From: Niabella aurantiaca DSM 17617
Lineage (GTDB): Bacteria > Bacteroidota > Bacteroidia > Chitinophagales > Chitinophagaceae
Assembly (NCBI RefSeq): GCF_000374125.1
Contig: NZ_KB893645.1
Span: 260,756-324,755, forward strand
Length of the DNA stretch: 64,000 bases
Reading direction: 5' to 3'
Shown: piece after piece, positions 44,131 through 50,977 of the stretch
Layout of the letters: each line of letters starts with the position of its first letter
Numbering within the stretch: the first letter of the stretch is position 1
Notes under the pieces: generated by a model
Database searches by the model: none
What the model was told of the DNA's origin: nothing
What the model saw: the letters and a program-made list of their open reading frames with translations, nothing else
Made by a program: the position numbers and the translations under genes

Positions 44131-44820
44131 ATGAAAAAATCCTTATTGCTAACGATGATCTGCCTGGTAACGGGGGCGACCCTTTTTGCGCAGCGCGGGT
44201 TCTACGGAAGAGATGTCCGTCTCGGGTTTAAGATTGATCCGGTTTTTGTAAACACACTGCGTCCCCTGGAAAACGGTATTGAAAAAGACGGTTCCGGCTT
44301 TGGTGTGAACTATGGTTTGATGGCGGATATCCAGTTTTCAGACAGCCGCGGGGCTTTTGCAACCGGCCTGGAAGTACAGCATGCATCTTCTTCGCTGCTG
44401 TATAAGGATGCGGGCAAAGGGCTTTACAGGGATGAAGCCGTAGGAGCAGAGCAGAGCTACAAACTTAAACTGCAGTACCTGCAAATTCCATTGAGTGTAA
44501 AGCTGAAATCGAATGAGAACAACGGGTTCCGCTGGTGGGGCCAGTTTGGTACCTATATGGGTGCATTGATCGGCTCGCGTCTGGACTACTCTTATGGAAA
44601 TACTTCGGAAGAAAACATCAATGCCATGAACAAGACCAACAAACTGAATATGGGATTGCTGGTAGGCGCGGGTGGAGAATACCGGCTTGCACAAAAAACA
44701 GACCTGTACTTCGGGGTGGGCTTCGAAAATGGCTTCACCGATATAACGAAAAATAAAGACTGGAAAGATGATAAAGTGGCGTTGAACCGCTGGGCGCTTC
44801 GCCTGGGTGTGTTCTTCTAA
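44131..44820 (+). CDS. Outer-membrane beta-barrel protein, PorT-like
   Basis: A 229-aa protein with signal peptide (MKKSLLLTMICLVTGATLFAQ) and alternating beta strands. It ends RWALRLGVFF with the C-terminal Phe signal of outer-membrane proteins. Strand signatures such as GFGVNYGLMADIQFS, YLQIPLSVKLK and NMGLLVGAGGEYRL resemble PorT/outer-membrane beta-barrel domain proteins of Bacteroidota. Monocistronic: own promoter and a strong terminator. Specific role unknown. Confidence 0.85.
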   Translation: MKKSLLLTMICLVTGATLFAQRGFYGRDVRLGFKIDPVFVNTLRPLENGIEKDGSGFGVNYGLMADIQFSDSRGAFATGLEVQHASSSLLYKDAGKGLYRDEAVGAEQSYKLKLQYLQIPLSVKLKSNENNGFRWWGQFGTYMGALIGSRLDYSYGNTSEENINAMNKTNKLNMGLLVGAGGEYRLAQKTDLYFGVGFENGFTDITKNKDWKDDKVALNRWALRLGVFF

Positions 44821-44842
44821 AAACAGAATTTGTAGGGAAAAA

Positions 44843-44870
44843 GGTCGTAACCCCGGTTACGACCTTTTTT
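44843..44870 (+). terminator. Strong intrinsic terminator, probably bidirectional
   Basis: GGTCGTAACC (44843-44852) pairs perfectly with GGTTACGACC (44855-44864), then TTTTTT. An A-run on the other side lets it also stop the minus-strand yiaA-like transcript. Confidence 0.93.
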
Positions 44871-44900
44871 ATGCATGGTGATCGGTGTTTTAAAAAAAGG

Positions 44901-45356
44901 TCAAAAAGGATCGCTCCTTGAAAAAACAGGGGTATCAACACTGCCGGATTTTGATTCATCCGGGGCAGCCAGCCTGCTGTCACGCGTATTCTTTTGCACA
45001 GCAATAGCCGCAAACAGGCTCAGGGTAAACGACATGGCATAGAAGCCCTTTTCGCTCTTTGTAAGCGTTGCGTTCCACAGCCCTACCGTCAGCAAAATGA
45101 TCGACAGGATGGTGGTGAACCAGGCGATGCCATAGTAGAGGTTGGTGACGGGAATGCCCTCCAGCTGATCGCGCACCGCCTTTTGTACCGACATGACGGA
45201 GAAAAGACCAAACATCAGTACCGTAAAATAATATCCCTTCTCGTTTAATTCCATTTCAGCATTCCACAAGCCGATGACATAGGCAGTGATCCCGGTGAAT
45301 AAGGCAAACCAGGAAGCGGCAATAAAAGCGTTGGATGGTTGTTGCATTTGTCTCAT
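44901..45356 (-). CDS. YiaA/YiaB-family inner membrane protein
   Basis: A 151-aa protein with four helices in two YiaAB repeats. The first is AFIAASWFALFTGITAYVIGLWNA-like followed by ELNEKGYYFTVLMFGLFSVMSVQKAVRD; the second is YYGIAWFTTILSIILLTVGLWNA followed by KSEKGFYAMSFTLSLFAAIAVQKNTRD. The duplicated GLWNA...EKGFY...VQK.RD pattern is diagnostic. Function is unknown; E. coli homologues are stress-linked. A -7 box (TAGATTTG) 20 nt upstream and an FNR-type palindrome suggest control by the adjacent Crp/Fnr protein. Confidence 0.88.
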   Translation of the reverse strand: MRQMQQPSNAFIAASWFALFTGITAYVIGLWNAEMELNEKGYYFTVLMFGLFSVMSVQKAVRDQLEGIPVTNLYYGIAWFTTILSIILLTVGLWNATLTKSEKGFYAMSFTLSLFAAIAVQKNTRDSRLAAPDESKSGSVDTPVFSRSDPF

Positions 45357-45376
45357 AACTTTTTATTTTATGAATA

Positions 45377-45384
45377 CAAATCTA
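45377..45384 (-). promoter_or_regulatory. -7 element of the yiaA-like gene
   Basis: Minus strand TAGATTTG, a perfect TAnnTTTG; predicted +1 near 45373, 17 nt before the ATG. No -33 TTTG at the right distance, consistent with activator dependence. Confidence 0.65.
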
Positions 45385-45406
45385 TGGTTGCCCCGGATGT
45401 CTTTTT

Positions 45407-45420
45407 TTGACAATTGTCAA
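45407..45420 (-). promoter_or_regulatory. Perfect palindrome TTGACAATTGTCAA, candidate Crp/Fnr operator
   Basis: A 14-bp perfect palindrome with the TTGAn-N4-nTCAA geometry of FNR sites. Its centre is about 40.5 bp upstream of the predicted yiaA-like transcription start, the class II activator position. It overlaps the stop codon (45417-45419) of the Crp/Fnr gene. Confidence 0.6.
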
Positions 45421-46001
45421 GAAGCCGCACTGGTATTGTTAAAATGGCTACGGATCCTGCTTAATGTTTCCGGGCTGATGCCGAGGTAGGAAGAGATCTG
45501 GCCAAGCGGTACCCGCTCAAGGATGTGTGGGGCCTCCCGGATCAGGTGCGCATAGCGTTCGGTAGCGGTCCGCAACTGGGCATTCACGTAACGCTCTTCC
45601 AGGCGGATATAGTATTTTTCATAGATGATCCGCACCAGGCGCTCGATCTCGTGATGGGTGTTGAACAAACGGGTGAGCTGCTCTTTGGTAATGCCCCATA
45701 AAATGCTCCCCTCCAGCAACTGGATGTTTTCCACACTGGGCTGCTGCGTTATAAAACTGTAGAAGGAAGTAATGAAATTCTCCTCAAAGCCGAACCAGTT
45801 GGTGATCTCCTTCCCGTCCACGTGAATGTATCCCCGGAGTGCACCCTGCTGCAGGAAGTAAAGGTGCTTGCATACCTTGCCTTCTGTAACCAGGTATTTG
45901 TTTTTGGCCAGGACCTGTTCTTCAAAATTTTCGGCAAGCGCTTCCCGGGCAGCCGGGCTTAGGGGGTAATATTGTTCGATATGATCAAAGAGAAGTTTCA
46001 T
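45417..46001 (-). CDS. Crp/Fnr-family transcriptional regulator
   Basis: A 194-aa regulator with a cyclic-nucleotide-binding-type beta roll (about 10-125: LVTEGKVCKHLYFLQQGALRGYIHVDGKEIT). A dimer helix and a winged HTH follow (about 140-190: RVPLGQISSYLGISPETLSRIRSHF). No N-terminal Cys cluster for an Fe-S centre is seen, so it is not a classic oxygen-sensing FNR. The recognition helix ISPETLSRIRS keeps the Glu and Arg typical of TTGAn or TGTGA readers. ATG 46001 is preferred to the upstream start at 46100. Followed 60 nt later by the yiaA-like gene. Confidence 0.9.
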   Translation of the reverse strand: MKLLFDHIEQYYPLSPAAREALAENFEEQVLAKNKYLVTEGKVCKHLYFLQQGALRGYIHVDGKEITNWFGFEENFITSFYSFITQQPSVENIQLLEGSILWGITKEQLTRLFNTHHEIERLVRIIYEKYYIRLEERYVNAQLRTATERYAHLIREAPHILERVPLGQISSYLGISPETLSRIRSHFNNTSAAS

Positions 46002-46174
46002 GCGCTGCTGGGCTATAAATATAAGAAAGAACCGGCAGGCCATTGGTTTTCGGCCTTCAGTTTTTATAGCTATCAGCAATGTCTTACAGCCCGGACACAA
46101 GACACGGATAGCTCAAATCTCAATTCTCATCTCTGACGGCTGATCCCTGCCGCTGCAGCAACATTAATGATGGG

Positions 46175-46561
46175 TTATGGATGAACCCACGCTTTATTCC
46201 ATTGCTCCACTTCCTCCTTTGAGGCCGGTTCAATCTTAGCCACTTCTACAGGGCTTTTATTTTCTTTAAAGACCCAGGCACGCACCGGGGTGTTGGTTTG
46301 CTCTGCTTGTTTTAACAGCACATAATACCCGCCGCTGCCTTTCAGTCTTAGATCAAGGTAATACAGGGAAGCGGAAGGATATAGCGCCATTGATACCGAA
46401 TCGTTCTTCAGATGCAATGCGCCCGGCATCAGGAGCCCCTGGTATTGGGTAGGCACATTGTTTTTGGTAAGTGTTTCTCTTGAGGGATGGCTCTTTTTGT
46501 TGCAGGCCATCAGGGTGCAGCAAAAAGCAATGACAAGGACCGGCAGGTATGCTTTTTTCAT
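46175..46561 (-). CDS. Small lipoprotein of unknown function
   Basis: A 128-aa protein with signal peptide and lipobox LMACN at about residue 20. The mature part contains two short beta-like stretches (ALHLKNDSVSMALYPSASLYYLDLRLKG and GYYVLLKQ). I recognise no family. It lies upstream of the Crp/Fnr gene on the same strand with 173 nt between them, so linkage is uncertain. Confidence 0.65.
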   Translation of the reverse strand: MKKAYLPVLVIAFCCTLMACNKKSHPSRETLTKNNVPTQYQGLLMPGALHLKNDSVSMALYPSASLYYLDLRLKGSGGYYVLLKQAEQTNTPVRAWVFKENKSPVEVAKIEPASKEEVEQWNKAWVHP

Positions 46562-46788
46562 AATTTATAGATGCGTGCTTTTAGTAGTATAACGCGGTGC
46601 AGGATCCGGGCGCAACAGTTCAGCAAAGATATTCCAGGTCGATTTGCTGAAACGCAGTATGAATAAACGGGCGCCTTTGCGCAGGTTGGCACCGGCCCGG
46701 ATCGCCCGGCGGCCATCTGCAACGGTTTGAACCCGGAAGCAGCGCTGAACTATGTGCTGCTGTTCTCAAACGTATGGAAGAGATTGCC

Positions 46789-46796
46789 TACATTTG
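46789..46796 (+). promoter_or_regulatory. -7 element of the HipA-like gene
   Basis: TACATTTG, a perfect TAnnTTTG, 20 nt before ATG 46817. It lies inside the longer frame that begins at 46727, so supports the shorter protein. Confidence 0.55.
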
Positions 46797-46816
46797 GATC
46801 CAAATTGAATAAGGAT

Positions 46817-47602
46817 ATGTCCGAGATCCGTTCGGTAAAAGTTACCCGGTATATAACCCCGTTAAGAGAGGGTGGGTCGCTGCCTGCGATAGCGGAGGCA
46901 GATGATGGCTTTTTATATGTGTTAAAGTTCAGAGGGGCCGGGCAGGGTATAAAGGCGCTGGTGGCCGAGTTCATCGGCGGGGAGGTGGCGCGTGCGCTGC
47001 AGCTGAAAGTGCCGGAGCTGGTATTTGCATATCTGGATGAAGCCTTTGGGCGTACGGAGGGGGATGAAGAGATCCAGGATCTGCTGAAAGCCAGCCAGGG
47101 ATGGAACCTGGGTTTACATTACCTGAGTGGTTCGGTTACGTTTGATCCGGCGGTTACAGAAGCAGACCCGCTGCTGGCGTCTAAAATTGTATGGCTGGAC
47201 GCCTTCCTCACCAATATGGACCGTACGGTACGGAATACGAACATGCTGCTATGGCACCGGGAGCTCTGGCTGATCGATCATGGCGCCTGCCTCTATTTTC
47301 ATCACAACTGGGAAAGCTGGCCGGCACAGATGAAGAGCACCTTCCCATTGATAAAAGATCATGTCTTATTAAAAAGTGCTTCCATGCTGGAAGAGGCGGA
47401 TGCATTTTGTAAAAATATACTGACCGATCAGCTGCTGCATGAGATGGTGAACCGGGTACCCATGGAATGGCTGATGTATGAAGAAACGCTGGGCGATCCG
47501 GAAGCGGCGCGCGAAGTGTACCGGCAGTTCCTCTCCTGGCGTTTAAAAAATTCTTCCACCTTCTTAAAAACGGCACTGGATGCAAGAGCTGCTGGTATAT
47601 GA
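46817..47602 (+). CDS. HipA-like kinase domain protein
   Basis: A 261-aa stand-alone HipA-like kinase, about 60% of HipA length. N-terminal lobe: PAIAEADDGFLYVLKFRGAG with the ATP-binding Lys, and ALVAEFIGGEVARAL. Catalytic loop: LTNMDRTVRNTNML with Asp135 and Asn140; metal Asp154 in LIDHGACLYF. All kinase residues seem present. No HipB-type HTH antitoxin adjoins; instead a DUF3037 gene overlaps its 3' end by 23 nt, a pairing I recall as recurrent in bacteria. Protein target unknown. ATG 46817 chosen because of the -7 box at 46789. Confidence 0.85.
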   Translation: MSEIRSVKVTRYITPLREGGSLPAIAEADDGFLYVLKFRGAGQGIKALVAEFIGGEVARALQLKVPELVFAYLDEAFGRTEGDEEIQDLLKASQGWNLGLHYLSGSVTFDPAVTEADPLLASKIVWLDAFLTNMDRTVRNTNMLLWHRELWLIDHGACLYFHHNWESWPAQMKSTFPLIKDHVLLKSASMLEEADAFCKNILTDQLLHEMVNRVPMEWLMYEETLGDPEAAREVYRQFLSWRLKNSSTFLKTALDARAAGI

Positions 47603-47966
47603 GTATGCGGTGATCCGCGTGGTGCCCCGCGTGGAACGCGAAGAATTCATCAACGTGGGGGTGATCGTTTTTTGTAAAAAAACGCGCTTTCTGGAAACGG
47701 CGGTTTCCCTGGATCTGAAAAAACTGAAGTGCCTGAATCCCGAAGCGGATGCGGAAGGCATCAGGGACAACCTGCGGGCATTTTGCGAGATCGCTGCCGG
47801 CGAGCGTCGTTCAAGATCGGGGATCGCCCTCCTGGATGCAGCTTCGCGTTTCCGTTGGCTGACGGCCACCCGGAGCACGCTCATTCAATGTTCAAAAGTA
47901 CACCCCGGTATGGCAGAAACAACAAATGAGCTGGCGAAGCAATTGCTCGAAAAGTTTGTTTTATGA
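47580..47966 (+). CDS. DUF3037 protein, partner of the HipA-like kinase
   Basis: A 128-aa cytosolic protein with the DUF3037 signature YEYAVIRVVPRVEREEFINVGVIVFC near the N-terminus and a Leu/Ala-rich helical C-terminal half. No catalytic motif known. The 23-nt overlap with the HipA-like gene implies translational coupling and joint function, possibly as a kinase substrate or regulator; this is inference. Confidence 0.85.
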   Translation: MQELLVYEYAVIRVVPRVEREEFINVGVIVFCKKTRFLETAVSLDLKKLKCLNPEADAEGIRDNLRAFCEIAAGERRSRSGIALLDAASRFRWLTATRSTLIQCSKVHPGMAETTNELAKQLLEKFVL

Positions 47967-48070
47967 TCTGCTGTGCCCTCGCTTCCTCCGGGGAGAATGC
48001 ATGGATTTTTAGCCCTGGGAGCGCAGATTTATTGCGACCCTGCGGGTGGTATTTTTGAAAAATTGAAAGG

Positions 48071-48463
48071 ATGTTTATGAAAATGGTACAACTACGGGCC
48101 GGGAGCTTTCCGGCGAAGATGGGGCTTTGCCTGCTTTTTCTTGCGGCCGTGTTTTATGCATTCAGGAACGCCACCTACAAGATTGCCATCTGTCATATTC
48201 CGCCCGCCAACGGCTGGCATGGCAACCTGGAGATCACAAAAAAATGGGTGCCCATCCTCAATGAGGCCATCCAGGTAATGCTGAGCGCACACGAGCACCG
48301 GCACAGGATCCAGCAGGCTTCGGAAGCCATCCGGTTTCCGGTAATTGTGAACTCCAATAATAACATTATCAGGGCGGGTGTTACTGATACGGAGGCTCGT
48401 TTCCGCATTTTTGACCTGGGGGGCAAATTGGTGGATGAGTTGCGTATTGTGCCGTCAAAATAG
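48071..48463 (+). CDS. Small exported or membrane-anchored protein with a CHIPP motif
   Basis: A 130-aa protein with one hydrophobic N-terminal segment (MGLCLLFLAAVFYAFRN), then IAICHIPPANGWHG and a His-rich stretch LSAHEHRHRI. The CHIPPxN motif recalls a short motif in secreted Bacteroidota proteins that is followed by spaced histidines. The C-terminal 40 residues (FPVIVNSNNN... FRIFDLGGKLVDELRI) resemble the last strands of a type IX secretion C-terminal domain, but this is weak. Alternative start ATG 48077. Function unknown. Confidence 0.6.
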   Translation: MFMKMVQLRAGSFPAKMGLCLLFLAAVFYAFRNATYKIAICHIPPANGWHGNLEITKKWVPILNEAIQVMLSAHEHRHRIQQASEAIRFPVIVNSNNNIIRAGVTDTEARFRIFDLGGKLVDELRIVPSK

Positions 48464-48500
48464 GCGTTCAGGCGTTCGTAATGATATCGTTACCGGAATA

Positions 48501-48540
48501 AAAAAGCGGAGCATCTATTTTGTGCTCCGCTTTTTATTTT
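48501..48540 (+). terminator. Bidirectional terminator between the CHIPP gene and htpG
   Basis: GCGGAGC (48506-48512) pairs with GCTCCGC (48524-48530), flanked by AAAAA and TTTTT, so it can act for both convergent genes. Confidence 0.88.
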
Positions 48541-48556
48541 ATAAAATGCAGTTTCC

Positions 48557-50446
48557 CTAAATCATCTTCACGCTTCTTTCTACAAAGGAAGTAAGATCGG
48601 CTCCGGTGAGCATTCCCTGCGCCAGGAGTGCCAGGTCAAAAGCCTGCCTTGCCAGGGCCTGCCTTGCATCAGCGTTGGTCTCTGCCAGGATCCTTGTGGC
48701 CAGCGGATGGTTGGCATTAATGGCCACTTTATACTTGTCGGGCATAGCCCCGTAAAAGTTCATGCCGCCACCGCCCATGGCTGCCATATCCTTCATGCGG
48801 CGCATAAATTCATCCATGGTCACTGTTACCGGCATGGCCTCCGCAGAAAGGGTTTCCACGCTTACGTCCATGCCCGGTTTGGTAATGGCTTTTTCAAAGA
48901 CCTCTTTGATCTCTTTGCTCTGGTCTTCAGACAGGTTGCTGGTGATCTCCTCGCCTTTGTCGATCAGCTTTTCCAGCACATCGGCATCCACCCGTTTGAT
49001 CTGGGTCTTTTCAAGGTCCCTTTCAAGATGACTGATAAAGTGATTGTCCAACGGACTGTCCATCAGCAGTACGTCGTATCCCTTTTTATTTGCAGCCTGT
49101 ATATAGCCGTCCTGCTTTTCCGCATTCGGGGTATATAGATACACCAGGTTATCGTCCTTGTCCTTTTGTGCGGGGGTTACCGTGTCTTTATATTCATTGA
49201 GTGTATAAAGTCCTTTTTGGGTATTGCCCAGCAGTACAAAATCTTTGGCACGTTCCCAGAATTTAGGTTCGCTGATGGCGCCGTATTTTACAAACACGCC
49301 GATATCGTTCCATTTTTCTTCGTAGCTTTTACGATCGTTCTTAAACAGCTCCGCCAGCTTATCGGCCACTTTTTTGGTGATGTAGGTATTGATCTTTTTT
49401 ACATTGCCATCGGACTGCAGAAAGGAGCGGGATACATTCAGCGGGATATCCGGTGAATCGATCACCCCGTGCAAGAGCATCAGGAATTCAGGAACAATAT
49501 CCTTCACCTCGTCTGTAATGAATACCTGGCGGCTGTACAGCTTGATCTTATTGCGCTGTAGCTCGATGTCATTTTTGATCTTGGGGAAATACAATACACC
49601 GGTCAGGTTGAACGGGTAGTCCACATTCAGGTGGATCCAGAACAAAGGATCCTCGCTCATGGGGTACAGCTCCCTGTAAAAATTCAGGTAGTCCTCGTCT
49701 TTTAATTCACTGGGTGGTTTCGTCCAGATAGGTACACCGGTATTGATGATATTGGGTACCTCGACGTTTTTGTATTTCGGTTTTCCTTCCTCGTCTTCAC
49801 CATCGGGCTCACTTTCTGTTCTGGTGCCGAACTGAACCGGCACGGGAAGGAATTTCGCATATTTATTTAAAATATTTTCAATGCGGTGATCTTCCAGGAA
49901 CTCCTGGTTTTCATCATTGATATAAAGGATCACATCGGTACCCCGGGTTGTGCGGCTGCCCTCACTGATCTCAAATTCGGTGCTGCCATCGCAGGACCAT
50001 TTTGCGGGCTCGGCTCCGGGTTGAAAGCTCAGGGTCTGGATCTCCACCCGGTCAGCCACCATAAATGCCGAATAGAAACCCAATCCGAACCGGCCGATGA
50101 TCTCGGAGGCATCTTTTGCTTCTTTGAACTTTTCCATGAACTCTTCAGCCCCGGAAAAAGCTATCTGGTTGATGTATTTTTTGATCTCTTCCGCGGTCAT
50201 TCCGATCCCGTTGTCTGAGATCGTGATGGTTTTTGCCTCTTTATCCAGAGTTACTTCCACCAGCGGTGTGCCGATCTCACCGTTGAACTGACCCAGTGAT
50301 GCCAGGCGCTTTGCTTTTTGAATGGCGTCTACGGCATTGGAAACCAGTTCGCGCAGAAAGATCTCATGGTCAGAATAGAGGAATTTCTTAATAATGGGGA
50401 AAATGTTCTCCGTATGAATGGAAATGGAGCCTTTTTCTTGTATCAT
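48557..50446 (-). CDS. htpG: Chaperone HtpG (Hsp90 family)
   Basis: A 629-aa Hsp90. N-terminal GHKL ATPase: FLRELVSNAVDAI, ISDNGIGMT, GRFGLGFYSAFMVAD. Middle domain: INTGVPIWTKPPSE-like region and KLYSRQVFITDEV, then DSPDIPLNVSRSFLQSD with the catalytic Arg. The C-terminal dimer domain ends FVERSVKMI without the eukaryotic MEEVD. Full length. The minus-strand leader contains an inverted repeat GTAGAA / TTCTAC (50450-50470). Confidence 0.97.
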   Translation of the reverse strand: MIQEKGSISIHTENIFPIIKKFLYSDHEIFLRELVSNAVDAIQKAKRLASLGQFNGEIGTPLVEVTLDKEAKTITISDNGIGMTAEEIKKYINQIAFSGAEEFMEKFKEAKDASEIIGRFGLGFYSAFMVADRVEIQTLSFQPGAEPAKWSCDGSTEFEISEGSRTTRGTDVILYINDENQEFLEDHRIENILNKYAKFLPVPVQFGTRTESEPDGEDEEGKPKYKNVEVPNIINTGVPIWTKPPSELKDEDYLNFYRELYPMSEDPLFWIHLNVDYPFNLTGVLYFPKIKNDIELQRNKIKLYSRQVFITDEVKDIVPEFLMLLHGVIDSPDIPLNVSRSFLQSDGNVKKINTYITKKVADKLAELFKNDRKSYEEKWNDIGVFVKYGAISEPKFWERAKDFVLLGNTQKGLYTLNEYKDTVTPAQKDKDDNLVYLYTPNAEKQDGYIQAANKKGYDVLLMDSPLDNHFISHLERDLEKTQIKRVDADVLEKLIDKGEEITSNLSEDQSKEIKEVFEKAITKPGMDVSVETLSAEAMPVTVTMDEFMRRMKDMAAMGGGGMNFYGAMPDKYKVAINANHPLATRILAETNADARQALARQAFDLALLAQGMLTGADLTSFVERSVKMI

Positions 50447-50977
50447 AGTTTGTAGAAATTTTTACCTTCTACATCAAATGCGATACCACGGAGGTATTAA
50501 GGTCATTTTGTCAGGTTAGAGCAGGTTTCAGGTTTAGAAGGATCCTTTTCACTGGCCGCTGGCGGGTTGAATGTGGTTGATGTGACTGAGTATTGTTGAA
50601 AGGTTGATGTGCTGGCATTCAAATGATGGCTGATCACTGGCCACCGAGGGCCCTGGGCCGGCCGCGGCAGACAGGATGTTAGCGGAATTTTGCAGATATG
50701 CAAACAATTTACTGCCCCCGGTCGCTGAAAGCTGTTATTTTGTTCCAGGTTGGATCCGGTTTCATACTCGCATATCTGTTGCCCATTGCCATCACCGGTC
50801 CCTTAGTCACTGATTGGATGAAAACTGATAACTGTATTTTGCTCCGGAAGAACGACCATGGAATGATAGCGGGTCCTTCATTTCCATATCTTCAAATTCC
50901 TCAATTCCCATATTAACTTTACCTTATTTATTGAAGTGCCCCTCGGCAGTGAGGAGCAAAAACGATTATTTTGCAAC
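50447..50977. other. Long intergenic region between divergent htpG and the propeller-phosphoesterase gene
   Basis: 531 nt. It contains the htpG leader with inverted repeat GTAGAA-N9-TTCTAC (50450-50470), then word-like degenerate repeats (GGTTTCAGGTTTAG, GGTTGATGTG twice at about 50575-50615). Direct-repeat copy A follows (50725-50910). Just before the next gene is a near -7 box TTATTTTG (50966-50973), 4 nt from the ATG. An open frame of 72 codons at 50698-50916 lies mostly within the repeat and is not considered a gene. Confidence 0.6.
50725..50910 (+). repeat. Diverged direct repeat, copy A (upstream of the phosphoesterase gene)
   Basis: Aligns along its whole length with 53505-53722. Shared blocks in the same order include GTTATTTTGTTCCAGGTT, GATCCGGTTTCATAC, GCATAT, AAAACTGA, AACGACCATGGAA, GATAGCGG and ATTTCCA-ATCTTCA. 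Copy B is longer because of small insertions. Confidence 0.85.

Noticed and set aside
50698-50916. 72-codon plus-strand frame with a hydrophobic middle
   Set aside because: It lies almost wholly in direct-repeat copy A, and copy B carries indels that break the frame, so it is not under coding constraint.
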